Of a stretch of DNA of 64,000 nt, positions 36,577 through 45,482 are shown in pieces. Source of the stretch: Nonomuraea jiangxiensis (GTDB lineage: Bacteria; Actinomycetota; Actinomycetes; Streptosporangiales; Streptosporangiaceae); contig NZ_FNDJ01000013.1 of assembly GCF_900099965.1 (NCBI RefSeq), forward strand, positions 1 to 64,000, written 5' to 3'. Position 1 is the first letter of the stretch; every line of letters begins with the position of its first letter. Below the pieces are notes generated by a model. That model was given only the letters and a program-made list of their open reading frames with translations, had not been told where the DNA came from and did not search any database. Made by a program: the position numbers and the translations under genes.

Positions 36577-38019
36577 TCACGTGGTCGCCGGGGGCTCCGC
36601 CGGAGTCCCCGAGGGCTCCTGCGTGGGGGCGGAGGTCGCCACCTCCGTCGGGGTGACGGTCGGGGTGGGGGGCTGTGTCGGGGTCGGGGTGGGCGTGGCG
36701 CTCGGGGTCGGGGCCGGGGTGGTCGGGCAGGGGGTGCTGGGCCGGGGCCTGGGCCTGGGCCTCGGCTCTCCCGACGGGGGTTCGGACGACGGGGAGTGCT
36801 GCGGTGGCGGGCTCGTCCCCGGGTCCAGCGGGTCACGTGGTCGCCCCGGAGGCTGGTCGCCGGGCGGCCGGGATCCCACGGGGGCGGGGGTGACCGCGGG
36901 CGGCGCGGGGGTCGGTGCCGAGGTCACCCCCAGCGGCTGCGTGGTCCTGGTGTCGAGGGCGGGCCGCACGGTCAGCGGGACCTCCTCCGGGACCTCCTGC
37001 GGCTCCTCCCGCGGGTCGGCCTGCCAGGGCAGCCGGATCGCGGGCGGCTCGCCGGTCGCCGGGAACGCCGCCGTGGCCACGCCCGCGGGCCCGCCGGTCT
37101 CCCCGCCGAGCTGGTCGAAGATCAGCGCTATCGCCACCACGGTCGCGATCGCCGCCAGCGCGCCCGCCAGCGCCTGAGGCCACCGTCGAGCGTTCCTTTC
37201 CGTGGGAACGGGAAACCCGGCGGCTCCCAGCGCGGCCGTACGCCGGGCGACGTAACGGCGGTAGGGCAGCAGCTCGGGGTCGAGGAAACAGCTCAACACC
37301 CTGAGGCGCAACGAGTCGGGCAGCACCGGCGGCGGCAGCAGTTGGAAGACCTTGGCGGCCGACACCTGGCGGCCCCGGTGCGGGGCGCAGGTCTCGCAGT
37401 GCTGGAGGTGGCCGACCAGGTGCTCGCGCATCTCCCTGGTCAGCTCGCCGGAGAACCCGGTCAGGATGCGGGCCCGCACCGCGCAGTCGTACGGGCCCTT
37501 CCTGGCCAGGAACTCGGCGGTGATCGCATCGCCCAGGTGCTCGCGGGCCGTGTCCTGGAGGGCCTCCACCCGGCGCGCCGGGCTCCCGAGCACCTGGGCC
37601 AGCTCGGGCATGGGCAGCTCGTGCCGGTGGGACAGCTCCAGGACCTCCCGGTCGGCGACGGGCAGGCTCTGGACGGCGTTCCAGGCCATGATCCGCAGGT
37701 CGGCGTCGGCCGGGTCGTGCAGCGGCGGCGCCTGCGCGAGGGCCTGGGCGGCGCCGGGTGGCGCGGCGGCCCGGCGGCGCAGGCACTCGGCGCGGGCCAG
37801 CGCGTACAGCCAGGTGCCGAGCCGGTCGGGGTCGGCCAGCGCGCCCGCGTGCGCCTCGGCGGCGATCAGCGTGTCGCGGAGCGCCACCTGGGCGCTGTCG
37901 GCGCTCAGGAGGAGGGACCAGCAGTATCGGTAGATGCCCTCCGCGTACGCGTCATAGAGCGCGGCGATGGCGCCCGCATCGCGGGCGCGGAGTGCTTCGA
38001 CCAGGACGCGGTCATTCAT
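36577..38019 (-). CDS. ECF sigma factor fused to a zinc-binding-like segment, membrane helix and Pro/Thr-rich tail
   Basis: 480 residues. Residues 1-165 are an ECF sigma factor: region 2 in YDAYAEGIYRYCWSLLLS and region 4 in LPVADREVLELSHRHELPMPELAQVL. A middle part has HLVGHLQHCETCAPH, recalling the zinc-binding anti-sigma fold (HxxxCxxC). One membrane helix follows (ALAGALAAIATVVAIALIF, about residue 285), then a 170-residue extracytoplasmic tail rich in P, T and E. So sigma and its presumed control domain are on one chain, fixed to the membrane; release would need proteolysis or a conformational signal. ATG 38019. Confidence 0.88.
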   Translation of the reverse strand: MNDRVLVEALRARDAGAIAALYDAYAEGIYRYCWSLLLSADSAQVALRDTLIAAEAHAGALADPDRLGTWLYALARAECLRRRAAAPPGAAQALAQAPPLHDPADADLRIMAWNAVQSLPVADREVLELSHRHELPMPELAQVLGSPARRVEALQDTAREHLGDAITAEFLARKGPYDCAVRARILTGFSGELTREMREHLVGHLQHCETCAPHRGRQVSAAKVFQLLPPPVLPDSLRLRVLSCFLDPELLPYRRYVARRTAALGAAGFPVPTERNARRWPQALAGALAAIATVVAIALIFDQLGGETGGPAGVATAAFPATGEPPAIRLPWQADPREEPQEVPEEVPLTVRPALDTRTTQPLGVTSAPTPAPPAVTPAPVGSRPPGDQPPGRPRDPLDPGTSPPPQHSPSSEPPSGEPRPRPRPRPSTPCPTTPAPTPSATPTPTPTQPPTPTVTPTEVATSAPTQEPSGTPAEPPATT

Positions 38020-38111
38020 GTGACCGAAGGTAATGGATTGGTAACTAGTAGTTCTACCGTTTCCGGGGCTATAGGTGTGTCCGCTGAGTAAAGTTCTCGG
38101 ATTTCGTACGA

Positions 38112-38128
38112 ATAATCGATCTGATTAT
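38112..38128. promoter_or_regulatory. AT-rich palindrome upstream of the ECF sigma gene
   Basis: ATAATC-GATCT-GATTAT is a perfect 6+6 palindrome within a rare AT-rich patch about 95 bp upstream of the sigma start. Possible operator; no regulator assigned. Confidence 0.3.
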
Positions 38129-38169
38129 CCCTGGGAACCCGATTTTTCGGGACTTATGGCGGTGTTTCA

Positions 38170-38970
38170 TTATTGTTTGTGACTGGTGATGACCTGCGTG
38201 TTGCGGTCCTCCGCGAACGGCTCGGTCACCGGCTTGGTGGTGTGCACCGGCATGGCCCCGCCGAGCGCCAGGTCCTCGAAGGGACGGCCGGTCGAGCCCC
38301 ACGTACTGGCCGTGATGTCGGTCCTGGCCACCTGGGTGCCGTTGGGCATGCCACCGGCGGTGAGGATGAACCGGGGCGGGCTTCCTGCTTTCACGTCGTC
38401 CACGAACGTGCTGCCGCCACCGACGAGTTTGCCGGTGCTGTCGCGCAGCAACGCGTTGATGACGAGGCTGCCGGCGGCCTGCCGGTAAGGGTTCTCGATA
38501 TATCCGGTAATAAGGTATGTGCCGTCTTTTTGGCGCATTGTTCGGACACGGCTGATGGGAAACCTCTGGAAGGCCGAGGCTATCCGGGCCGCCTGCCGCC
38601 ACTGCGCGGGGCGATACTGGATCGTCACCTTGGCCGGGCGCTGGGCGGAGGCGGCCGACCCGGTGAAGGCCAGCGAGCCGCCCGGCGGCACGGCGTCGAG
38701 CGGCTGGTCCATCCTGACGACCTCGGCGCCCGCCGCGTCGCGCCCGACGATCGTGGCCACCACGTGCTCGCCGAAGTGCCACGGGTTGGCGTTGCTGAGC
38801 ACACCCGCCCAGCTCACGGTGTAGCCCTCGGCGGACTTGATGACGTGGGACACCTGCTCCTTGAGAGCCAGGGGCTTGAGCTCTTGCACTGGTTGTTCCT
38901 CGCTCGCGCACCCGGCGAGGCAGATCGCCCCGAGTGCGAGGAGGCTGACGGTTCGGCTACGCGGGATCAC
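38170..38970 (-). CDS. lipoprotein of unknown function
   Basis: 266 residues from GTG 38970. The lipobox is ICLAGC (Cys about residue 21), so the protein is anchored on the outer membrane face. The mature part has two immunoglobulin-like beta halves: VSWAGVLSNANPWHFGEHVVATI and TYLITGYIENPYRQAAGSLVINALLRD, similar to FxLYD-type or DUF4352-like domains seen in extracellular proteins. Function unknown. It is encoded directly upstream in sequence from the sigma gene's control region and co-directional with it. Confidence 0.75.
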   Translation of the reverse strand: MIPRSRTVSLLALGAICLAGCASEEQPVQELKPLALKEQVSHVIKSAEGYTVSWAGVLSNANPWHFGEHVVATIVGRDAAGAEVVRMDQPLDAVPPGGSLAFTGSAASAQRPAKVTIQYRPAQWRQAARIASAFQRFPISRVRTMRQKDGTYLITGYIENPYRQAAGSLVINALLRDSTGKLVGGGSTFVDDVKAGSPPRFILTAGGMPNGTQVARTDITASTWGSTGRPFEDLALGGAMPVHTTKPVTEPFAEDRNTQVITSHKQ

Positions 38971-39034
38971 TTTGCCGTGATAACCCGTACATGGGCACGG
39001 CAGGCAGGTGACACGCGCCTGCCGTACCAACTCT

Positions 39035-40645
39035 TTAACGGGGGCGCGTGACGCGGGCCTCGTCCCAGACCGGCTCGGCGGACTCGTAGACCGTGCCGTC
39101 GGAGCCGAAGACCAGGTAGCGGTCGAAGTCGGCGGCGAACCAGCGGTCGTGGGTGACCGCCATGACCGTGCCCTCGAACGCGTCCAGCCCCGCCTGCAGC
39201 GCCTCCGCGCTGGCCAGGTCGAGGTTGTCGGTCGGCTCGTCGAGCAGCAGCAGCGTGGCCCCCGACAGCTCCAGCAGCAGGATCTGCAGCCGCGCCTGCT
39301 GGCCGCCGGAGAGCGTGTCGAAGCGCTGCTCGGCCACCCTGCCCGCGAGCTCGTAGCGGGCCAGCGCCTTCATGGCCTCGTTCTTCAGCTTGGCGTGCTC
39401 GGTCATGACGATCTCGACCGGGGTGCGGCCGAGCAGGTCGGGCCGGGCGTGGGTCTGGGCGAAGTGGCCGGGGACCACGCGGGCGCCCAGCCGGGCGACG
39501 CCCTCGTGGGCGACCGGCTCGCCGGCCAGCAGGCGCAGGAAGTGGGACTTGCCCGAGCCGTTGGAGCCGAGCACGGCGACCCGCTCGCCGTACCAGACCT
39601 CCAGGTCGAACGGGCGCATCAGCCCGGTGAGCTCCAGCCCCTCGCAGATGACCGCGCGCTTGCCGGTGCGTCCGCCCTTGAGGCGCATCGTGATGTGCTG
39701 CTCGCCGGGGGCCAGCTCGGGCGGCCCGGCCTCCTCGAACTTGCGCAGCCGCGTCTGCGCCGCGTGGTAGGGGGCGGCCATGCCGTCGTTGTACCTGGCC
39801 TTGTTCTTCAGCATGTTGACCAGGGCCTTGAGCTTGGCGTGCTCCTCGTCCCAGCGCCTGCGCAGCTCGTCGAGGCGCTCGTTGCGGGCCCTGCGGGCCT
39901 CGGCGTACGTGGTGAACCCGCCGCCGTGGATCCAGATGTTGCCCGACTCGACGGTGACGATCCGCTCGGCCGCGTTCGCCAGCAACTGGCGGTCGTGGCT
40001 GACCAGCAGCACGGTCTTGGGAGTCTCCTTGAGCTGCTGCTCCAGCCACTCCTTGCCGGGCACGTCGAGGTAGTTGTCGGGCTCGTCGAGCAGCAGCGTC
40101 TGGTCGGGCCCGCGAAGCAGCACCTCCAGGATCAGGCGCTTCTGCTCGCCGCCCGACAAGGTGGACACGTCCCGATATTTCACCTGCTCGTACGGCACGC
40201 CGAGCGCGGCCACCGTACACGTGTCCCAGAGCACCTCGATGTCGTAGCCGCCGGCGTCGGTGTAGTCGGCGATGGCCTGCGCGTAACGCATCTGCGTCTT
40301 CTCGTCGTCGCGCTCCATCATCTCCAGCTCGGCCGCGTCGAGCCGCTCGGCGGCCCGGCGCACGGCCTGCGGGGCGACGCCGAGCAGCAGGTCGCGCACG
40401 CCGCTGCCGTCGCGCACGCTGCCGATGAACTGCCGCATCACGCCCAGCCCACCAGAGCTCGCCACGGAGCCGTCGACCGGCTGGAGGTCGCCGGCGATCA
40501 GCCGCAGAAGCGTGGTCTTGCCCGCGCCATTGGGCCCGACGAGTGCTGCCTTGACGCCTTCACCGACGCGGAAGGACACGTCGTTGAGCAGGGGCCGCCC
40601 GTCGGGCAGCACGTAAGTCAGGTGTCCTACCTCGACGTGGCCCAT
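39035..40645 (-). CDS. ABC-F family ATP-binding protein
   Basis: 536 residues with two ATPase domains and no membrane helices. Walker A: GPNGAGKTTLLRL and GSNGSGKSHFLRLL; signatures LSGGEQKRLIL and LSGGQQARLQI; Walker B LLLDEPDNYLD and LLLDEPTDNLD. The linker between domains (about residues 245-310) is charged and helical. ABC-F proteins act on the ribosome, as translation factors or antibiotic-protection factors; which kind this is cannot be told. Start at ATG 40645 (MGHVEVGHLTYVLP); RBS weak. Confidence 0.92.
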   Translation of the reverse strand: MGHVEVGHLTYVLPDGRPLLNDVSFRVGEGVKAALVGPNGAGKTTLLRLIAGDLQPVDGSVASSGGLGVMRQFIGSVRDGSGVRDLLLGVAPQAVRRAAERLDAAELEMMERDDEKTQMRYAQAIADYTDAGGYDIEVLWDTCTVAALGVPYEQVKYRDVSTLSGGEQKRLILEVLLRGPDQTLLLDEPDNYLDVPGKEWLEQQLKETPKTVLLVSHDRQLLANAAERIVTVESGNIWIHGGGFTTYAEARRARNERLDELRRRWDEEHAKLKALVNMLKNKARYNDGMAAPYHAAQTRLRKFEEAGPPELAPGEQHITMRLKGGRTGKRAVICEGLELTGLMRPFDLEVWYGERVAVLGSNGSGKSHFLRLLAGEPVAHEGVARLGARVVPGHFAQTHARPDLLGRTPVEIVMTEHAKLKNEAMKALARYELAGRVAEQRFDTLSGGQQARLQILLLELSGATLLLLDEPTDNLDLASAEALQAGLDAFEGTVMAVTHDRWFAADFDRYLVFGSDGTVYESAEPVWDEARVTRPR

Positions 40646-40777
40646 CCCGGCAGCGTAACCGCCGCGTTCCGGACCCCGCATCCCGATATTCCGCTCCGCG
40701 CGGCGCCGGCCCCGGGTTCTCGACAGCCGGTGATCGGATCGCCACAACTGCAGAGAACCGCTTCCCGGGGGACTGCC

Positions 40778-41878
40778 ATGCCGCGATTCCGCTCCGCCCT
40801 CGCCTCCCTGGCCGTCCTGTCGCTCGGGATCGCGGCGGCCCCGGCCTCCGCCCCGGCTCGGCAGTGCCCGGCGGCCGTGCGCGGCGTCACCGTCGATCCC
40901 CGGCTGACCAGCCTGTTCACCGTCCACGGCAACGACAACGCCCGGGTGGACGACTGGACGGGGGGCGACGGCACGTACTCGCTCGGGCTGCCGGGCGGGC
41001 GGGAGCTGTGGATCTTCTCCGACACCTTCCTCGGGCGGGTGAACGCCGACGGCACCCGGCCCCAGGCCACGGTCATGCTGAACAACTCCTTCGCCGTCGA
41101 GCGGGCGGGCCGGCTGGCCACCGTCCACGGCGGCACCGCGAAGCGGCCGGCCGCGCTGATGCCGCCGCGCGGGCGCGACCACTGGTTCTGGGCCGGGGAC
41201 GCGACGCTGGCCGGCGGGATCGTGGAGGTCACCTATCAGGAGTACGCGCGCCGCACGCACGACCTGGACTGGCGCTGGCGCCGGAACGTGCTGGCCAGGT
41301 TCGCGCCGGGACGGCTGGCGCGGCCGATCGGCGTGCACGGCCTGCCCTCGGGGCGCGGCGTCGCCTGGGGCTCCGGGATCCTGGAGGACGGCGGCCATAC
41401 CTACGTGTACGGGGTGGAGGACCTGGGCTCGTCCAAGTACATGCATCTCGCCCGGGTCGGGGGCGGGAGCCTGCTGGGCCGCTGGGAGTTCCGCACGGCC
41501 GGCGGTTCCTGGTCGGCGGACGAGGCGGACTCCGCGCGGCTGATGAGCGGCGTGGCGAACGAGTACAGCGTCACCCGGGTCGGATCCGGATATGTCCTGA
41601 TCACGCATGACACGTCCGAGCCGCTGAGCGCGAACATCGTGGCGTACTCGTCGTGCTCCCCGGCCGGCCCGTTCACCGGCAGGCAGCACGTCTACACCAC
41701 CCCGGAGACCCGCGGGAACGTGTTCACCTACAACGCCCACGCGCATCCCGGGGTCCCCGGCCCCGGCCTGGTCGTGTCGTACAACGTCAACAGCCTCGCG
41801 CACACCGACCACTATCACGACGTGTCCCTATACCGGCCCCGATTCCTGAACGTACGGCTCGCGGCGCTTCCCGAGTAG
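40778..41878 (+). CDS. secreted DUF4185/DUF5005-like beta-propeller protein
   Basis: 366 residues. Signal peptide MPRFRSALASLAVLSLGIAA ends near ASAPA. The rest has repeated beta elements with GGRELWIFSDTFLG, RDHWFWAGDATL, YVYGVEDLG and YVLITHDTSEP, the pattern of five-bladed propellers related to GH43-type glycosidases. Probably acts on extracellular polysaccharide, but catalytic residues were not assigned. ATG 40778 has GGGGGA 7 nt upstream. Divergent from the ABC-F gene. Confidence 0.78.
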   Translation: MPRFRSALASLAVLSLGIAAAPASAPARQCPAAVRGVTVDPRLTSLFTVHGNDNARVDDWTGGDGTYSLGLPGGRELWIFSDTFLGRVNADGTRPQATVMLNNSFAVERAGRLATVHGGTAKRPAALMPPRGRDHWFWAGDATLAGGIVEVTYQEYARRTHDLDWRWRRNVLARFAPGRLARPIGVHGLPSGRGVAWGSGILEDGGHTYVYGVEDLGSSKYMHLARVGGGSLLGRWEFRTAGGSWSADEADSARLMSGVANEYSVTRVGSGYVLITHDTSEPLSANIVAYSSCSPAGPFTGRQHVYTTPETRGNVFTYNAHAHPGVPGPGLVVSYNVNSLAHTDHYHDVSLYRPRFLNVRLAALPE

Positions 41879-42091
41879 CCCACAAGTTCCTCTGCCCGCC
41901 CACCAAAGCTGGCAAGAGTTGCGTCAACGCGACGAACTCGCGGCAAGCCCGGCTGATACGAAGTTGGGCGGCGGGCCGGGGCACGCGACCCCTCGCCGGG
42001 CGCGGAGCCCTTCGGCGGTCCTCACCGACTCGGATCCGATCCGGTACGCCATGTCACGAAGTCGAACGACTCACCCATCTAGGAGAGACCT

Positions 42092-42511
42092 GTGAGGCTA
42101 TCCAGAAAGGCCGCCGGCTTCGTCGCCGCGGCCACGCTGTTCACCGTGGTCGTCCCCGCCGCCGCAGCGGTGGCGAGCCCCCGCTCGACGTGCTACGGCG
42201 GACGCGTCTGCCTGTACGCAGGCTTCGACTACAACCGCGGCCAGATCGACCACTGGCGCGACTTCATCAAGGACGACTCCGACCTGTCCGACAACAACTG
42301 GCTGAACTGGGACTTCAGCAACAGCTGGCACAGCATGGACAACGAGACCAGCTCTGTCAGGAACCGGGTCGGCTGCAGCGTCACCCTCTGGCAGCACGCC
42401 GAGTTCACCGGCGCCCACAGCACGTTCACGCACAACTCGAACGACGGCTTCCTGGCGAACAACGCCATCGGCAACAACCGCACCAGCGCGATCGACATCT
42501 GGTGCCGCTGA
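42092..42511 (+). CDS. peptidase inhibitor family I36 / beta-gamma-crystallin-like secreted protein
   Basis: 139 residues from GTG 42092 with TAGGAGAG upstream. The signal peptide ends near VASP. The mature chain has CYGGRVCLYAGFDYNRG and VTLWQHAEFTGAHSTF, the two Greek-key-like motifs typical of I36 inhibitors (SMPI-like) of secreted proteases, with four cysteines. Likely an inhibitor or a calcium-binding surface protein; not proved. Its stop lies inside the next gene's start region. Confidence 0.82.
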   Translation: MRLSRKAAGFVAAATLFTVVVPAAAAVASPRSTCYGGRVCLYAGFDYNRGQIDHWRDFIKDDSDLSDNNWLNWDFSNSWHSMDNETSSVRNRVGCSVTLWQHAEFTGAHSTFTHNSNDGFLANNAIGNNRTSAIDIWCR

Positions 42512-43431
42512 GCATTGACGGGAGTGCCGGTTTCCGGGCTTGGCCGCCGGAAACCGGCCGTCGCGGACTCCTGGCGGGCATGCTGCTGCTGCCCGCCGTG
42601 CTGGTGTCCGCGGCCTGCGCGACGACCCGCGAGCCCGTGCCGGCGGCGCCCGCGAAGGGCGTCAGCTCGGTGAAGGAGCTGGTGCTGCCGTTCGACGCCT
42701 ACAAGACCACTCCCGAGCAGCGGGCCATCCTGGGCAACGCCCACAACCACCTCGTCGTACGGTGCATGCGCAAGCAGGGCATCACCATCGCCCCGCCCGC
42801 GGAGGACCCCGACACCCTGGCCGCGATCGATCCGGGCAACTCGCGCCGCTACGGCGTCGCCGACACCGAGGCCGCCAGGCGCCACGGCTACCACCTGGCC
42901 CGCCCGCCCTCGCCCGACACGACCGGGGCCTGGACCGGCAAGCTGTCCAAGACCACCCGCCACCGCCTGTACGGGACCGCCGCCGACCGCGGCTGCCTCG
43001 ACCGCGCGACGCAGACCCTGGACACGGGAGCGCGCAAGGCGGACTGGGCCTGGCTGTCCCTACAGGACTCGCTCACGCTGGAGCAGGCCGCCAAACACCC
43101 GTCGGTGACCGGGGCGGCCCAGCGCTGGCAGGCGTGCATGAGCCAGGCGGGCCACCCCTACCCGGCGCCCGAGGCGGCCATCGCCGACAGCCGCTGGGAT
43201 CTGGACGAGCCTGCCGTGAGCGAGGACGAAAAGCAGGTGGCGACCGCCGACACGACGTGCAAGTGGTCATCGGGCCTGGTGGCCGCCTGGTTCGCGGCGG
43301 ACGCGGCGTTGCAGCGGGCCGTCATCCGCGACAACGCCGACCGGTTCGCCGCGTTCCAGGAGAACCTGCGTCACCGCCTGGCTCGCGCCTCAGCCCTGCT
43401 GGCCGAGGACGAAGGCCGCCAGGTCGGCTGA
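42502..43431 (+). CDS. lipoprotein of unknown function
   Basis: 309 residues if started at GTG 42502, which overlaps the end of the I36 gene by 10 bp and has no clear RBS; a shorter start at ATG 42580 is possible. A double Arg precedes a hydrophobic stretch ending in the lipobox VSAAC. The mature part is helical with conserved-looking CMRKQGITIAPP, GCLDRATQTL and WQACMSQAGHPYP, and four further cysteines. I recognise no named domain. Its 3' end overlaps the convergent S10 peptidase gene by 42 bp. Confidence 0.7.
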   Translation: MPLSIDGSAGFRAWPPETGRRGLLAGMLLLPAVLVSAACATTREPVPAAPAKGVSSVKELVLPFDAYKTTPEQRAILGNAHNHLVVRCMRKQGITIAPPAEDPDTLAAIDPGNSRRYGVADTEAARRHGYHLARPPSPDTTGAWTGKLSKTTRHRLYGTAADRGCLDRATQTLDTGARKADWAWLSLQDSLTLEQAAKHPSVTGAAQRWQACMSQAGHPYPAPEAAIADSRWDLDEPAVSEDEKQVATADTTCKWSSGLVAAWFAADAALQRAVIRDNADRFAAFQENLRHRLARASALLAEDEGRQVG

Positions 43432-44826
43432 CTGCCGCACCCGGCTGGGCTCGTGCACGTACATCATGTGGCCCGCCTCGTAGTACTTGAACTCCACGTT
43501 GCCCTCCAGCTCCGGGGGCACGGGCAGGTGGGCGAGGGCGTGCTCGGCGGCGTAGTACGGCGTCGCGCCGTCGTGGTATCCGCAGGCCACGTGGACCCGC
43601 AGGTGCCGGTTGGCCCGCATGGCCGCGCCCAGCCGGCCGACCACGGAGACGTGCGCGCCCTCGAACTCCTTGAACGACCACGGCCACACGCGCGAGGTGA
43701 GCACCTCGTACGGCAGGTCGTTGGCATAGCCCAGCTCCGTGCGCAGGTAGTGGTTGAGCGCGGAGCTGTAGGGCCCCATGATCGCGTCCATACTGGGGTC
43801 GGCCGTGAAGTGCTCGCGCCCGGCGTCCGGGTCCCACCCGGTGAACCGGCCGTCGAGACGCCCCACGACCTGCTTGCGCGAGCGCAGCAGCTCGGTGAAG
43901 AACCGGATGTGCTCGATCCGCAGGTCCACGCGGTCGACGTACTCCTCGCTCAGCCCGCTCAGCGCCGCGATCCTGGCCACCGCGGCGGCTCGCTCCTCGG
44001 GGGTGAGGCGGTTGCCGCGGGCCAGCGCCCAGAGGTAGTCGCGCTCGGCGTACCCCTCGGCCTCGCGCAGCACGTCGGCCAGCGGCCGGTCACCGTGCAG
44101 CCCGTGATAGTGCGCGATAGCCGCATATGTCGGCAGATAGAGGGCGTAGGCCAGGTCGTTGCCCTCGTTGAACTCCCCGGTGATGTAGTCGAGCACCGAG
44201 GAGATCAGCATCACGCCGTTGGGGTACAGGCCGTAACGCGACTGCAGGTGATCGGCCAGCGCGGCCGCCCTGACCGTGCCGTACGACTCCCCGGCCAGGA
44301 ACTTCGGCGACATCCACCGCCCGTTCCTGGTCGTCCACAGCCGGATGATCTCGCCGACGGACTCCACGTCGCCGGTGAAACCGTGGTACGGCTCCGCCTT
44401 CTCCCCCTCGGCCGCCCGCGAGTAACCGGTCGAGACCGGGTCGATGAAGACCAGGTCGCTCACGGCCAGCAGGCTCTCCTCGTTGTCGACGAGCCCGTAC
44501 GGAGGCGGCAGCAGCGAGCCGGCGTCCCCCATCACCACCCGGCGCGGCCCCAGCACGCCCAGGTGCAGCCAGACGCTCGACGAGCCGGGCCCCCCGTTAA
44601 ACGCGAACGTGACCGGCCTGCTCAGCGGCTCGGCCCCGTCGAGCGTGTAGGAGGTGACGAACATCTCGGCCTTGGGGCGCAGGCCGTCGAACTTCCCGTC
44701 GGTGAAGACCTCCTCGCGCAGCACCATGGTGCCGGTGGTGGCGGTGTACCGCTGACCCGAGGGCAGGGTGTGCGACGTGGTGATCAGGTTGTCGGCGGGC
44801 GGCGCGGGCTGTGTTGCTTCAGACAT
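43390..44826 (-). CDS. serine carboxypeptidase-like protein (peptidase family S10)
   Basis: 478 residues. The oxyanion segment is FNGGPGSSSVWLHLG, the nucleophile Ser lies in LAGESYGTVRA, and the acid/base residues in CGYHDGATP (Asp) and YEAGHMMYVHEP (His). No signal peptide is seen, so it may be cytoplasmic, as in many actinobacterial members. ATG 44826 is chosen; the frame begins 9 bp earlier with TTG. It is co-directional with the DUF305 gene upstream. Confidence 0.93.
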   Translation of the reverse strand: MSEATQPAPPADNLITTSHTLPSGQRYTATTGTMVLREEVFTDGKFDGLRPKAEMFVTSYTLDGAEPLSRPVTFAFNGGPGSSSVWLHLGVLGPRRVVMGDAGSLLPPPYGLVDNEESLLAVSDLVFIDPVSTGYSRAAEGEKAEPYHGFTGDVESVGEIIRLWTTRNGRWMSPKFLAGESYGTVRAAALADHLQSRYGLYPNGVMLISSVLDYITGEFNEGNDLAYALYLPTYAAIAHYHGLHGDRPLADVLREAEGYAERDYLWALARGNRLTPEERAAAVARIAALSGLSEEYVDRVDLRIEHIRFFTELLRSRKQVVGRLDGRFTGWDPDAGREHFTADPSMDAIMGPYSSALNHYLRTELGYANDLPYEVLTSRVWPWSFKEFEGAHVSVVGRLGAAMRANRHLRVHVACGYHDGATPYYAAEHALAHLPVPPELEGNVEFKYYEAGHMMYVHEPSRVRQSADLAAFVLGQQG

Positions 44827-44867
44827 ATCGCCCAATTATGGAGGTAGCTGGTCTGATTACGGCGAGG

Positions 44868-45398
44868 TCACCGGCTGAGCAGGTCGGTCATGATGCCGAT
44901 CTGGGCCTTGCGCGAAGCCTGGACCTGCGCCGCCCACTCCTGAACCGTGGGGTTGGCCCCGCCCGAGATCTCGCCGGCGGCCATCCGGACCGCGCCGTCC
45001 TGGTGCTCGATGAGCAGGCTGAGCAGGTCGTACTCGAACTTCTTCGACTTCCTGAGGGCCTGGACGCGCTTGACGTCGGTCTCCGGCATGCCGCCGTGGT
45101 GGTCGTGCGCGCCCGTGGCGGCGGTGAGCGGTTGCTCCCAGGAGTGCAGCCAGCGCAGCATCATCTCGACCTCGTCCTGCTGGGTGCTCTCGATGGCCGC
45201 GGTCAGCGTCTTGAGCTGCGGTGTGGTGGCGCGGGCGGTGCCGACCTTGGCGATCTCGATGCCCTGCCGGTGATGTTGCACCATCATCTGCACGAACATC
45301 ACGTCCTCGGCGTTGACCGGGGCCTGCCGGGTCTCGACCGGGCCGCAGGCGGCGATCAGCAGGAGGACGAGGACCGCGGACAACCGCCTACCGAGCAC
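44868..45398 (-). CDS. DUF305 lipoprotein
   Basis: 176 residues with lipobox LIAAC (Cys about 18). The mature chain is a four-helix ferritin-like DUF305 domain with the hallmark FVQMMVQHHRQGIEIAK, then MMLRWLHSW and LIEHQDGAVRMA; the HH and HQ pairs probably bind a metal such as copper. GTG 45398 has GGGAG 6 nt upstream. Commonly found in metal-stress contexts; here neighbours give no hint. Confidence 0.9.
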   Translation of the reverse strand: MLGRRLSAVLVLLLIAACGPVETRQAPVNAEDVMFVQMMVQHHRQGIEIAKVGTARATTPQLKTLTAAIESTQQDEVEMMLRWLHSWEQPLTAATGAHDHHGGMPETDVKRVQALRKSKKFEYDLLSLLIEHQDGAVRMAAGEISGGANPTVQEWAAQVQASRKAQIGIMTDLLSR

Positions 45399-45482
45399 CG
45401 CAACTCCCTAAATGAATAGGAAACCTTCCTAAGAGTTGACGATTTCCCGCCGGAACGCAAGGGCTCCGGTCGCCGGAAGCCG

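Noticed and set aside
39008..40777. Long + strand extension upstream of the secreted propeller gene
   Set aside because: It is antisense to the ABC-F gene; the signal peptide begins at ATG 40778 behind a ribosome binding site.
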